This document shows, piece by piece, positions 47,763-57,991 of a DNA stretch of 64,000 nucleotides. Location of the stretch: positions 80,806-144,805 of the forward strand of contig CANPVZ010000009.1 in the NCBI GenBank assembly GCA_947581855.1. Reading direction: 5' to 3'. Under the pieces are notes generated by a model. It did no database searches, was not told where the DNA came from, and was given only the letters and a program-made list of their open reading frames with translations. This stretch comes from an uncultured Phocaeicola sp. Its GTDB lineage: Bacteria > Bacteroidota > Bacteroidia > Bacteroidales > Bacteroidaceae. Both the position numbers and the translations under genes were made by a program. Every line of letters starts with the position of its first letter. The first letter of the stretch is position 1.

Positions 47763-48923
47763 TTACCACTTTCCTCCATTAACCTCAGGAAACAAGGTAT
47801 GCACAAAATCCGGTTTGTCTTCTTTATTCAATATCCACGAATACAACTGTTTCATTCTTGCGGCAACGGACTCTACGGAATATCTGCGTTCCATAAGCCT
47901 ACGCCCGTTCATTCCCATAGCAGTAAGTTCTTCCACACTTGTATGACGAGCTTGATATATAGCCTCCGTAATATCCTTTTGAGTGTAAGGCACCTGCCAA
48001 CCACAATGTTCCGTATTCAGTTCGCTCCACGGTGCTCCTGTTGTCGCAATACAGGGAATACCACGTACAAGTCCTTCGAGTATCACGTTACCAAGGTTCT
48101 CAAACTCACTCGGCATCACAAGTACGGAACATGATGCGAGTGCTTCATCCTTCTCTTTACCGTTAAGAAAACCTGCAAAACAGACAGTGCCATATTTCAC
48201 CTTTTTAGCCATTTCAGTAAGCTCCTTCATGTATGTATCATCTCCGCCACCTATTATCAAAAGCTCCGTGCCTTTCATTTCTTCTTCCAAATCCATGTAT
48301 GCCTGGATAAGCCCATGTATATTCTTACGTCGGGAAACACGCCCTATATAACCTATGCGAAATACGTCATCCTGCTTCTTATCCGAATATTCCTTTATCT
48401 CTACAGGGTTAGGAATAATGGCAATCGGAGCCGTCACACCGAGATTGCAACAATGTTTCAGCTCATCAACACACGTTACATGAACACATGCGGCACCATT
48501 CAAATCATCGAGTAGTCTCCATTTCAGGGACAATCGTTTAAAAACAGCGTTCGACTTCGCAATATCCTGTGGATAGAGCATACCACGCGGCGTAATAAGA
48601 TACGGTATATTCGCCCTTCGCGCTTCATCCACCAATGCATAGGTATTGTATTGCCATACTCCCTGGGCATGATAAATATCATATGTTCCTAACGCCCGTA
48701 TAGCCTTTCGTAGTGAAGGAGAATATCCGAATTTATGTTCTATCGGAGGTTTCGCATAATGAACAGGCACTTCTTCACCCCTCAGCACATCACCTTCAGT
48801 AAGAGGATACTGCATTATCTCTGCATCCACATTCTGCAGTCTTAATCCATACATGGTAAGATAGACGCTCATGGCTGGACCACCTGCGGTAGCGGCCAAT
48901 GTTCCGCTATATAACACTTTCAT
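47763..48923 (-). CDS. Family 4 glycosyltransferase
   Basis: A 386-residue GT4: [20 protein letters not shown] (glycine-rich acceptor side), [34 protein letters not shown] and [20 protein letters not shown] as the E-x7-E donor motif. Intact, no homopolymer tract. It belongs to the leftward capsule operon between the CapK-like gene and ugd; donor sugar unknown. Confidence 0.92.
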   Translation of the reverse strand: MKVLYSGTLAATAGGPAMSVYLTMYGLRLQNVDAEIMQYPLTEGDVLRGEEVPVHYAKPPIEHKFGYSPSLRKAIRALGTYDIYHAQGVWQYNTYALVDEARRANIPYLITPRGMLYPQDIAKSNAVFKRLSLKWRLLDDLNGAACVHVTCVDELKHCCNLGVTAPIAIIPNPVEIKEYSDKKQDDVFRIGYIGRVSRRKNIHGLIQAYMDLEEEMKGTELLIIGGGDDTYMKELTEMAKKVKYGTVCFAGFLNGKEKDEALASCSVLVMPSEFENLGNVILEGLVRGIPCIATTGAPWSELNTEHCGWQVPYTQKDITEAIYQARHTSVEELTAMGMNGRRLMERRYSVESVAARMKQLYSWILNKEDKPDFVHTLFPEVNGGKW

Positions 48924-48992
48924 TATAATATGGGGTTATAGACGTGTTTTATAAATTTCACGTCTCATTTTTTATTTTATTTAAAGAGTTTA

Positions 48993-50347
48993 CTATTTCT
49001 CCACTTCATATTTTTTCAAAGCCACCTCGCTGATAATATATTGTATCTTTCCTTTATTGCTTTTGATATAATCTGTCAATTCTATATTTACAGGCATTTC
49101 GCCACGTGTGTCCTTATTTAATTGCGACTGAATACATTTCAATGCCGCCTGCGTAATTTCATCATTCTTATAGGCCTTTACGTACACAGTAATTGAATAA
49201 TCATCCCATTGTTTTACTTGATACTGACTAAACAGCAAGGCATATTTGTCAAAAATTGCAGTAAGATATTCACCGGTAATAAGTACTCCTGAGGGTGTAT
49301 ATACAGCATCCGAGATACGACCTTTCACAGGACTCATCAGCGGCATTGGATTACCACACGCACACTGGCGTGAGAGGCGCACTCCACGATCACCAAGACG
49401 ATATTTTATGAGGGGAGCCACACGATTACGAAGATGAGTAAGCAAAATATCACCTTCCTCATCCATAAGTAGATGACCTTTAGTATCCACGATATCGATG
49501 TGCGCCATATCATATTCTATGTGCAGGTCTCCACAGTGTGGACACTGCATTGCTATATTACCCATTTCATTACAACCATACTGATTCATTATTTTGCAGC
49601 CAAACGCACGTTCCATCTTCATTCTCACACTGTCGTGTAGCGGAGCAGACGTACTCCATACCATGCGTAGCGTATCCACTTTCAGGTTATGTTTTATCAT
49701 GTAGTCTGCCACCATCTCTAATCCTCCTACATAGCCCTGTATCCAAACTATGTTTTTATGTTTTAAGTCATTTACAAACTTTGCCACATCCTCCCAGCTC
49801 ATCGATGAAGCATTCAGATAGGCTCTTTTTGTAGGCCACCACAATAACCTATTTTTCATTTTTGAAACGAATGTAGTGGGCACACGGCGGTGTATGATGC
49901 CCTCATTATCAGCTGGAGAAATACCCCAATGACCAAACGCTCTCCAAGTCTGCACCTCAACGAGATGACGTCGGTCGGTATAGACGCGCATCGGCGTACC
50001 TGTGGAACCACCCGTTTGTGTGTAACTGATAAACTTCGGGTTGGCACTAGGATCTTTCATTTCCTCCAAATTATCACGCACAAAGCGTTTTTCTAAAATT
50101 GGTACCAGCTCCCATGTTTCAGGTGTAGTAAGCATCGAAGGATTAAAGTCACGCTCATTATAGAACTTCTTATAAAACGGTACTCTTTCGTAGGCAATTC
50201 GCACAATTTCCTTACGCAATTGCCAATTCTCTTCTTCTATTTTACCCCCCCCCACTGTTCAAACGCCAGTGCTTTCCGATATTGACGCATCGCCTCCGGA
50301 CGAAAGGAGTTTTTAGTCCAGAAAATAATGTCTTGAATTTTACTCAT
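48993..50347 (-). CDS. CapK/PaaK-like adenylate-forming enzyme, frame interrupted at G9 (phase OFF as given)
   Basis: CapK family, related to phenylacetate-CoA ligase: IVRIAYERVPFYKKFYNE, SYTQTGGSTGTPMRVYTD (AMP/phosphate loop), NQYGCNEMGNIAMQCPHCG and a C-terminal adenylation subdomain. The natural start is the ATG at 50347 (MSKIQDIIFW...EQW), 31 codons before a G9 tract. With G9 it reads WGGVK then TAG; with G10 it continues WGGGKIEEENWQ into the full 451-residue protein. A GTG at the edge of the tract could give an open frame but has no ribosome-site support and would drop the conserved N-terminus. CapK proteins may activate an acyl group for capsule modification. Confidence 0.85.
50245..50253 (-). 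repeat. Poly-G tract 3 (G9), CapK-like gene
   Basis: Nine G on the minus strand followed by TAAAATAG. As given the gene is out of frame; one added G restores it. Confidence 0.9.
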
Positions 50348-50366
50348 TGTTATTATAGTTATCATA

Positions 50367-52037
50367 TTAATAAACATATCCGCTTTCCCTTAAGAAATAC
50401 TTGTCATTCTCGTTAAATTTCTTTATCGGCCGCGCCGGTATACCACCATACAGTGTCAACTCTTCTTTATATTGTTTATTAAGCACTGCACCTGTGGCGA
50501 GCACCGAACGTGGTGGTAATATCGCTCCGCCTAATATTTTGCAAGCCGTAGAAACAAAGCAATAGTCACCAATGATTATCGGATAACTATCTTGCCGCCC
50601 ACGATGCACATCAATACTATGAGTAAGTAACTGTGAACGATAACCGGCGATCGTTACATAATTTCCAACATGTACTGCATTAGTGCAATCTATATGATGA
50701 TTTTTTGTAATCGCGCTTTCATCACCGATAATTAACTCCGAACGCCTACCTACATCATGACTAAAATGTAATGACATTGTTTTTGTTGGAAATCCGGTTA
50801 TCCAATTTCCGCGAGCTATACTACTATTATGTCCTATCATAATTTTATCAAGATAAATAGCCACATTTAAATGCCCAATTTTAGCACCGGCTTTCATAAT
50901 CAAATGCTTTGGAAAAATATAACTTAAGCCTATATATGCAGTTTTATCTATCTCATAATCATAAAGATGTACCAGCATCCATCTCTTTAGTTTCCATGGC
51001 ATTAAACAAGTAAATAAATTGACTATTTTACCCCCCCCCCCGTTTCTTTTCATAGCTTCACAATATATATCTTTATATGCAGTATAAATACTTGAAAGAG
51101 AGAATCGTTTTACATTTTCCAAACCATTATCGATAATACGTTGGCGGAGAGTGTCATTATTAATAGCGGAATCAATTGCATGACGCAATTCTTTTTCATC
51201 TTTCGGATTCTCCACAAAAATAGCTCCATCCTGTCCTGCTACCCAATTCATTGGTTCTCGATTTGTTGTAATAACAATTCGTCCGGTAGCCTGTCCTTCA
51301 ATAATAGGCATACCAAATCCTTCAAAATCAGAAGGGAACATAATAATATCCGCTTGTTGATATTTAGCAATCACTTCCTCATTCGACACATCGAATATAT
51401 TAGTGTAATCTATCTCCCACTGTTTACAAAGATGTATCTGTTCATCAGTCATTCTTTTCAATACACATAATTCACAATTAAGTCCCTTTATTGCCTTCAT
51501 TGTAGTAAAGAGATTTTTGTGTTCCCCTGTTCCGCATTGAAACAGGACAGGCTTTTGTTTATTAAATGTTTTTGGAACATATTTAAAATCCTCATTCATA
51601 CAGTGCTGAGACACCACTTGCAATTTTCTACTCTTCACGTAATGGTAGATACGGTTTGCTGTAAAAGGTGAAATACATACTACTTTGCGTGATAGTTTTA
51701 TAGGTAACCAAAGCCACATGATATATTTATGGATTTTATCAAACAACCCACGGTGTGCCGTACGCATGGCATAATCATCATGAATTGTCAACACAGAAGC
51801 CACACCTATTAGTCCAAGCATACAATAATGTATGTCACCGGCAATATGATTTACCCCTTCCTTTGTACGATGTTTTCTCACATACAAAATATTACGACAC
51901 ATATTGATAGGATTTCCACCGGCATAAGGCACTATGAACTCCACCACTTCATCTGTTTGGCTAAAAGCTTTCATCATAGGTTCAAAACTGCGATGTATAC
52001 TCACACTGTTTTTAGGATAAAAGACATGTATTTTCAT
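50367..52037 (-). CDS. GT4 glycosyltransferase fused through a G11 tract to a hexapeptide acetyltransferase
   Basis: A 556-residue frame with two enzymes. Residues 1-332 are a GT4 (KPVLFQCGTGEHKNLFTTM, FPSDFEGFGMPIIEGQATGR). Residues 333-336 are Gly-Gly-Gly-Gly, encoded by GGGGGGGGGGGT. Residues 337-556 form a left-handed beta-helix acyltransferase (IGDESAITKNHHID, VTIAGYRSQLLTHSID, YGGIPARPIKKF). G9 gives stop TAA at the joint and G10 stops two codons later, leaving a complete GT4 and no acetyltransferase. This looks like a switch between a lone enzyme and a fusion that also acetylates. Confidence 0.88.
   Translation of the reverse strand: MKIHVFYPKNSVSIHRSFEPMMKAFSQTDEVVEFIVPYAGGNPINMCRNILYVRKHRTKEGVNHIAGDIHYCMLGLIGVASVLTIHDDYAMRTAHRGLFDKIHKYIMWLWLPIKLSRKVVCISPFTANRIYHYVKSRKLQVVSQHCMNEDFKYVPKTFNKQKPVLFQCGTGEHKNLFTTMKAIKGLNCELCVLKRMTDEQIHLCKQWEIDYTNIFDVSNEEVIAKYQQADIIMFPSDFEGFGMPIIEGQATGRIVITTNREPMNWVAGQDGAIFVENPKDEKELRHAIDSAINNDTLRQRIIDNGLENVKRFSLSSIYTAYKDIYCEAMKRNGGGGKIVNLFTCLMPWKLKRWMLVHLYDYEIDKTAYIGLSYIFPKHLIMKAGAKIGHLNVAIYLDKIMIGHNSSIARGNWITGFPTKTMSLHFSHDVGRRSELIIGDESAITKNHHIDCTNAVHVGNYVTIAGYRSQLLTHSIDVHRGRQDSYPIIIGDYCFVSTACKILGGAILPPRSVLATGAVLNKQYKEELTLYGGIPARPIKKFNENDKYFLRESGYVY
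51031..51041 (-). repeat. Poly-G tract 4 (G11), GT4-acetyltransferase joint
   Basis: Eleven G on the minus strand followed by TAAAATAG, the longest tract in the window. As given it keeps the fusion open; G9 and G10 stop at the joint. Confidence 0.92.
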
Positions 52038-52170
52038 TTACACAAATATTCAATGCAAGGCTTATTTCACGAATCAGCCTTTAAGTTAATAAATTACTGT
52101 TTCTTCTGTAGCGCTCCAAACACTATCACACTAAATAAATGGCTTCGCTTAAAACACTTAGATAGCTCAT

Positions 52171-53144
52171 TTAAACTTTACCAAAAAACAGACGACGCGT
52201 AATGGAAAAGCAATTAAGAGAAAAGTGAATAGCCATCCCAACCACCACAATAATTGCAGTCTGCACAGGAAACGATAAAAGGCGCACGCAATCTAAGATG
52301 TAGGCATGAGTGAAAAATATGGTGATACTACATATACCTATATAAGAAAGTATATTTCTAAGCAACAGTATCTTATCGACCATTATACTGATATAATATA
52401 GAGCCAATGAGAAGAAGAATGGTACAAGTATATCAAGCAATGGATGAGAATAAGACATACTGCTCATATTGAGGTGATAAGATACTCCTTCGGACAACTG
52501 CCAACACACAAAGACTATACAACAAAACACCGCTACTATGCCATGCCACCAATGACGCACATAATCGCGAAAAGCCGCACCTATGGCCATATACATTATC
52601 GCTCCACACATTTGATCGAGACTCCACGGCAAAGGACGGGGAAGAGGCAATATCCATTGCGCTACGCTCCACAATGCTACGATAGGAAACATCAGAACAA
52701 TCCATTGTTCCAAATTCCCCCCCCCCTCTACGGTTTACCATTTCTTTGCCCCAACGGATACAAGTCAATGTAAATCCTCCAACCAACAACGCATTTATAA
52801 ACCAAAAAGGGTATCCATATGGCGTGATATTATTGTACCCGGCATACACTGTACGCACGATATTTTTCAATATACCTTCGTGATGTACCAATAGAAAAAA
52901 TATTGAGCTCCAAATAAAGAACGACACAACATAACGCTCCACTTGTTTCCTAATATAAATCTTATCACACCACGGAGCAGCCTCCGGACGATGCAGAAAA
53001 TACCCTGCTACCATAAAAAAACGCAGGCATGTGAAACCAAAAAATTATTTTGTGCAAGGTAGTGTGAACATCTACCACGTGTCCAATTACCACAAACACA
53101 ATCAAAATGCCTTTCAATATGTCGAACTCCGCTTTTCTTTTCAT
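52171..53144 (-). pseudogene. Acyltransferase-3 gene out of frame at a T7 run and a G10 tract (phase OFF or decayed)
   Basis: Three overlapping pieces form one O-acyltransferase of the Acyl_transf_3 family. MKRKAEFDILKGILIVFVVI (ATG at 53144) carries the family start and HMPAFF; the middle piece starts MVAGYFLHRP and reaches NRRGGG; the last piece is GNLEQWIVLMF and many membrane helices. The first break is a T7 run (53015-53021), where T6 would give HMPAFFMVAGYF. The second is a G10 tract (52717-52726), where G9 would give RRGGGNLEQW. With both corrected the protein has 323 residues and about ten helices. Confidence 0.8.
52717..52726 (-). repeat. Poly-G tract 5 (G10), acyltransferase gene
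   Basis: Ten G on the minus strand followed by AATTTGG, the one capsule tract without TAA. Loss of one G would restore the local frame. Confidence 0.9.
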
Positions 53145-54122
53145 CTCATTTTTTTGCTTACATTTCCTAAAACTACCACATTGAGCCAACGGCTGTAACG
53201 GACGGCTATAGCGACGATGATACATAGGGAAACAATCGCTACAACTATGGCGAGCGTAAGAATTATCATCAACACCAGATTGCTATTTTGCAGCAATAAC
53301 TGTTTCGGTTCACTCCATATATACCTTGACGCCCGGCATGACAGGCAGGAAGAACCAGTGAAAGATATATATCTCTAAACTATATCTACCCACAACGGAC
53401 AACATACAGGGGATCTTTGCATCGTACTTTATAAATAGTTGCAAAAGCAGGATGATAATAAACATCCCCGTGAAACTGAACGCATGGGGCAAACTATGCC
53501 AAAAAAGGAACAACACTATCGTCGTCACCACCGCCACCGAATAAGCGCTGTTTGACTCCACCATCAACCGCTTCACCCTGCCGAACCTTGTGAACAACGC
53601 CCCGAGATAGAAATAGGGAAACATCTTTAAGGCAGAGAGGAAATAGGGAAACCTCATCCCTAAAACATATGCAGCGCAAATAGTCCCATAGACCGCCAAC
53701 AATATAATAAAAGTCAAACGGGGGGGGGTAAAAATGCTTGATAGTTTGTTGATGGTAAATCCCAAGAGCATGCACATAAAAAGTGCAGGCAGAAACCAGT
53801 AGCCCCCCAATGTACCATTGTAGACATCGAGCGGATTGCCTGAATTCACCAAACCGTAGAAGCCACCAACGGTAATGAACGGCACAAGCACTCTAAGAAA
53901 TTTTTTCTTCATCCAAAGCCCTACCTCCACCGCTGAATAAGACGTAAACGACCTGTAGGCAAAGACACCACTGAGGAACATGAACAGCGGCATGTGAAAA
54001 GAGGCGTATAGGGCGTTGAAAGGAGAACCAACTATGTTTATGGAATGTTCCGCCAAATGTCCCATCACTACAAGTAATATGGCCATCCCTTTTAGCTTGT
54101 CAAAATATTCTAATCGTTGCAT
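53141..54122 (-). CDS. Acyltransferase-3 O-acyltransferase, likely frameshifted near its end
   Basis: A multi-pass O-acyltransferase: MQRLEYFDKLKGMAILLVVM with HLAEHS, SFHMPLFMFLSGVFA (family His) and about ten helices. The given frame stops at 53310 after VYME. A TATATA stretch at that point and the next 170 bp in another frame (WSEPKQLLLQNSN, then a clear membrane helix, ending NVVVLGNVSKKMR) complete the expected last helix. That frame's TGA at 53141-53143 overlaps the ATG of the next acyltransferase. A two-base change near 53315 would give about 327 residues. A C9 tract lies mid-gene and is in frame. Confidence 0.75.
53720..53728 (+). repeat. Poly-G tract 6 (G9 on plus strand; C9 in the coding strand)
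   Basis: Nine G followed by TAAAAATG on the plus strand, so the motif is reversed relative to the gene, which reads it as part of IFTPPRLT. In frame as given; C8 would stop within three codons. Confidence 0.88.
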
Positions 54123-54130
54123 ATATATTA

Positions 54131-55142
54131 TTATTGCTTTTCCAATAAATTTAATGATTTCTTAAAATAATAGCCCTTTTTTATACGTTCCGATACTCTT
54201 CTTACATTCTTTTTTATTAAGGCTTTTTCAGCATCACTCAAACTATCTATACTTGTCTGTATGTCGTTAAGCGAATTTATTACGATTCCTATTCCATTAT
54301 CCTTCACGAAATTCTTCATCGCCGACTGGTTCCACACGATCAAAGGCTTTCCGCATGCCAAATATAAGGCATTCTTGTGACTGGAATTTATACGTAAATA
54401 GTCACCATAACACCCTGAACAGGTTTCTATGCTTTCACCATCCCAAACCAACCCCCAGTCTCCCTTTACATTTTCGATATCATCTGCACTGAATCTTCCC
54501 ATAAATTGAATGTTATCACATTCTTCACTTACGTACTCGCCCGTATCGCCGTAAACGTAAAAGTGCAACTTGCCATCAACTTTACACAAATGTTTTACGA
54601 ATGGAGCTTTCTCAAGATTTCCCGCAAAGCACACGCTATTTCCACAATGAGAACTGTATAGGCAACTATGGTCAGTTATATAGTCCCACACATAAGTCAC
54701 CCTTATGTCTTGTTCACATTTTATTTTCGTTTGCAATATTTCTTTGACAGCTTCTGTGTTGACAATTATGTTTTTTGCGTTTCTCAGTAGTTTCAACTCA
54801 TCGTCATACAAGCATTTTCCTCCTCGCAAGTCATCCAAGTCATGAACCAAAATAGTATATTTAGCTTTTTTCACTACCAATACACGCAGAAACAGTTTTT
54901 TGAAATTATAAATATAAGGGAACTGCCAAAACACTTCGTCGTTTTTCTCTATTTTCCATAACAGCCTAACAATTGAATAAACCAGTTGCAAGTTTTTCAA
55001 TATAAGATTATCGCTTTTACCACCTAAACATACCGGAGCAAACCCCATTTGCTTTACCATTGTACGAATGTCTTTTCTTGCTTTACCCCCCCCCTGAAAT
55101 GTTTTTACACTTTATCGGGAAATCCACATAATATTTGCTCAT
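54131..55142 (-). CDS. Galactofuranosyltransferase-like enzyme, frame interrupted at G9 (phase OFF as given)
   Basis: The body (AKYTILVHDLDDLRGGK, WGLVWDGESIETCSG, YLRINSSHKNALYLACGKPLI) matches beta-1,6-galactofuranosyltransferases and relatives. The natural start is the ATG at 55142, giving MSKYYVDFPIKCKNIS and then a G9 tract and TAA, a 19-residue stub. With G8 or G11 the frame goes on as GGGKARKDIRTMVKQMGF, the normal N-terminal fold, for 336 residues. Starting at the ATG at 55060 would lose this part. Galactofuranose addition is inferred from family likeness only. Confidence 0.83.
55086..55094 (-). repeat. Poly-G tract 7 (G9), galactofuranosyltransferase-like gene
   Basis: Nine G on the minus strand followed by TAAAGC. 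Out of frame as given; G8 or G11 opens the gene. Confidence 0.9.
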
Positions 55143-55167
55143 TTTTCACATACATTTGTTAGCGTCT

Positions 55168-55233
55168 ATTTTTGACGTATAGCCCAAGTAAAGCCGCCAC
55201 AAGGCGATTTCCTTATAAAAAAACGTCAAAAAT
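55168..55233. promoter_or_regulatory. 11-bp inverted repeat upstream of galactofuranosyltransferase-like gene
   Basis: ATTTTTGACGT (55168-55178) and ACGTCAAAAAT (55223-55233) are perfect inverted repeats 44 bp apart, with a small inner GCC/GGC hairpin. It may be a transcript hairpin, a regulator site or a recombination site; no promoter box is seen between the arms. No gene lies in 55143-55366. Confidence 0.45.
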
Positions 55234-55366
55234 GATATTAATTTTTAATATTTATTATTGATTCAGTCCTATTGTCAAGGGCTATAAATGTCTATAATCC
55301 CTACGCCCTTTAACAATTTTGCTGAAGAATCTCTTGATTATATTATGTTCATGTTCTAGGAGAAAT

Positions 55367-56614
55367 TTATTTACCTTCTCTTAAAAATTTATTTACTGAA
55401 GCCGAAAGTTCCTCCTCATACTTGCTCCAAGGACGCTTAGCAGCTGTACGCATAGCCTCCTTACCAACCTCACACAACCGTTCAGGAAAAGTTATAAACT
55501 GCTCAAGCAATTGGCGGATGGGAGCAGCCGTACCTGGTTCTATAATCCAACCGTCCTTGCCACTAGTTATAATGTCAGGTCCACATGTACGATCTGTAGT
55601 GATAACGGGCGTACCCTGAGCCATGGCCTCGGTTATCACCAGACCAAAGCCCTCAAAGAGCGATGGAAAAATGAAAAGGTCATGCTCGCTCATTAGCTGC
55701 AGCACTTCATTATGGGGCATTGTAGAGATGTATTTCACACTTTCAAGAGCTTTTTTCAACGCAGGGCAAGCATCAATATTACCGCGTCCAACAACTGTCA
55801 CCTCTATAAAATCCTCTAAGCCATTAATTGCTTCGAAAAAATAGGATATACCTTTACGCTGTGACAATCCACCCACATATAACACTCTTATTTTACGCCC
55901 ATCAAAAGATCGATAATGGCGTTTCTTGTTCACATCAGGAAATCCATATGGAATAACCTCTATGTTAGCTAATTGACGAGGATAACTTGCAAGACTATTC
56001 TTGGTAAACGTGCTTGCTACATAAATTTTATCAGCCATGCGTAGTTCTTCGTCCTTTATGGCGAGTTTATGATCGGAATCCCCAAAACCACCGAGCGTTA
56101 TAGCCCAATCCGGATTGTTGCGCCGCTCGCTATCAAGTAGCTTATGCATCTCACGCCAATAACCTATCGGCAAATCATAAATACACTTTTTATTGAGTCG
56201 CTTGCCTTCAGTAAAAGTTTCAATGGCAATATCCTCGTAACAATATACAGCATCCACCACTTCGCTGTGACTCCGTAAATAAGCTGCCGCTTTATGATCC
56301 ATATAAAGTGAACATTGATAGGAACTAAACGCACAATTTTCTTTCTCTACAAGGCTCCGAATATTGAACTTGATACAAATCTGACGTCCTATTTCTTTCA
56401 ATGGATAACATACAGTCGAACTACTGAGGTAATCATCGTAGGTCTTACGCTTGAACATTTTCAACCCTGGCAGTTCCGAAATTAAATGAAATATGCCATG
56501 GCTAAACACAGCCACAGAAGTGACATACTTATAAAGTATACCTTTCTGATAGAATGAACGAACAGCCGCTCGGGTATTAGCATTACCTCCGGCATGTGAA
56601 ATTAGTATCTTCAT
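55367..56614 (-). CDS. Family 4 glycosyltransferase
   Basis: A 415-residue GT4: MKILISHAGGNANTRAAVRS, a GWRE-type middle, KIRVLYVGGLSQRKGISYFF and LFEGFGLVITEAMAQGTPVI as the donor motif. Intact, with no homopolymer tract. Seven bp after the Wzy-like gene on the same strand, so cotranscribed. Sugar specificity unknown. Confidence 0.92.
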   Translation of the reverse strand: MKILISHAGGNANTRAAVRSFYQKGILYKYVTSVAVFSHGIFHLISELPGLKMFKRKTYDDYLSSSTVCYPLKEIGRQICIKFNIRSLVEKENCAFSSYQCSLYMDHKAAAYLRSHSEVVDAVYCYEDIAIETFTEGKRLNKKCIYDLPIGYWREMHKLLDSERRNNPDWAITLGGFGDSDHKLAIKDEELRMADKIYVASTFTKNSLASYPRQLANIEVIPYGFPDVNKKRHYRSFDGRKIRVLYVGGLSQRKGISYFFEAINGLEDFIEVTVVGRGNIDACPALKKALESVKYISTMPHNEVLQLMSEHDLFIFPSLFEGFGLVITEAMAQGTPVITTDRTCGPDIITSGKDGWIIEPGTAAPIRQLLEQFITFPERLCEVGKEAMRTAAKRPWSKYEEELSASVNKFLREGK

Positions 56615-56621
56615 ATTCTTA

Positions 56622-57941
56622 TTAATTTGATATTACTTGTTGATTGTTTGTTCTAAGACTTACAAGCACAGAGATTATCATCAGGGTCATAAAGCCTAGA
56701 TTATAAGGTGCCTTACACTGGTATATGCACACACTAAAAGCTGCCATAGGCATGAGCAACCATGAAAGATAGTCGCAACGGCGACACAAAGCATTAAGCG
56801 ATTGACGCCACACATTATAGGCAATCTTAATGCGAGCCACAATAAGCAGGATACCAAGAATTACACCATCCTCACAAACGATACGTCCCCACTCCATCTC
56901 AGTAGAGTCGACTACATTTTTAATGGCACCTGTATAAGCGTTCGTATCACCGTGAAGAATCTTCATACCAACATTCGAGAAGTATCCATCGCCAAAACCA
57001 AACAGGGGCGCTTTGTCGATAGCACGAAAAAGCCACCCAAATATACGCTCCATTGCCGACTTCGCCAACCCCCCTTCAGATTCGTTAGCTCCAGTGAATC
57101 GTTCCATAAACACATCTATGAACAATTTCGTATCATTGTTAAGAAATAACAATGGAATTGCAATCACAACAAATAGGGCAAACATAATTACTCTACTGAA
57201 CGACTTACCGCTGCGAATTGCCATAATAACAAAAAATACCAAGATGAAACCGGTCTGCACAAAATGGGTACGCGATATACTCACAGGTATAGAAATAAAG
57301 TAGGCGCAAACCGACAGTATAATAAGCCACCGACTCAACTTCATGCGTGCAGCATCTTCAGGACAAAAGTAAAAATAGAGAAGAAATCCCAATGAACACG
57401 CATAATAATCAGTCAGACCGGCAATAAATGTAAAGATACCAGGTGGACGAAAATATCCCATTGCTCCTCCAAAGCCAGCTCCATCTTCATCACCACCTAC
57501 ACCTATATTTACGAAAGACGACTGCGGTGAAAAGAACTGCACTATGTTTAGAAATACCATCGGAATAATCATCAACACCAATACCTTGCCAATCTTTAGC
57601 ACATCATCACGACTGAGCACTCGCGATACAATATAAATGAATGGAAAGTAGAATACCGTGATACGTGCTCCGTAAATAGCCACTAATAGGTTTCCATGTC
57701 CTATGGTAAGTGCAAAAATAAAGCACAGAATACCTATACCCATGATAAACTTAGCCACGCCAGAACGAAATAGTCCACATCGCATGCCCAGTACTACAGC
57801 ATAGATTACAAATGGATCGCGTATTACAAGAAACATATTGTTGAATTCTGGAAGCAACCATCTGCGGAATATTCCCTCTGTCAACAAAAAGAAGAAGAAT
57901 ATCCAGAAACATTTCTTAATTTTATCATAAGACTTACTCAT
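56622..57941 (-). CDS. O-antigen/EPS polymerase-like membrane protein (Wzy)
   Basis: A 439-residue protein with about eleven to twelve membrane helices and a large loop near residues 280-350 (GLAKSAMERIFGWLFRAIDK, FGFGDGYFSNVGM), the usual layout of Wzy polymerases, which join lipid-linked repeat units on the periplasmic side. Sequence identity within this family is low, so the call rests on topology and on its place between a glycosyltransferase and the flippase. Confidence 0.78.
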   Translation of the reverse strand: MSKSYDKIKKCFWIFFFFLLTEGIFRRWLLPEFNNMFLVIRDPFVIYAVVLGMRCGLFRSGVAKFIMGIGILCFIFALTIGHGNLLVAIYGARITVFYFPFIYIVSRVLSRDDVLKIGKVLVLMIIPMVFLNIVQFFSPQSSFVNIGVGGDEDGAGFGGAMGYFRPPGIFTFIAGLTDYYACSLGFLLYFYFCPEDAARMKLSRWLIILSVCAYFISIPVSISRTHFVQTGFILVFFVIMAIRSGKSFSRVIMFALFVVIAIPLLFLNNDTKLFIDVFMERFTGANESEGGLAKSAMERIFGWLFRAIDKAPLFGFGDGYFSNVGMKILHGDTNAYTGAIKNVVDSTEMEWGRIVCEDGVILGILLIVARIKIAYNVWRQSLNALCRRCDYLSWLLMPMAAFSVCIYQCKAPYNLGFMTLMIISVLVSLRTNNQQVISN

Positions 57942-57991
57942 TATTTATATTTTCATTTTTATTATGCTTGCTTAACAGAAATGGATTTCAA

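Noticed and set aside
50245..50255. GTG start of the CapK-like gene at the tract edge
   Set aside because: It lies inside the homopolymer, lacks a ribosome-binding site and would remove conserved N-terminal residues found upstream in another register.
52433..53014. Separate gene in the second frame of the acyltransferase
   Set aside because: After the G10 tract this frame loses all membrane-protein character; it is the middle piece of one interrupted gene.
54131..55060. ATG at 55060 as start of the galactofuranosyltransferase-like gene
   Set aside because: The family N-terminus continues upstream through the tract to ATG 55142.
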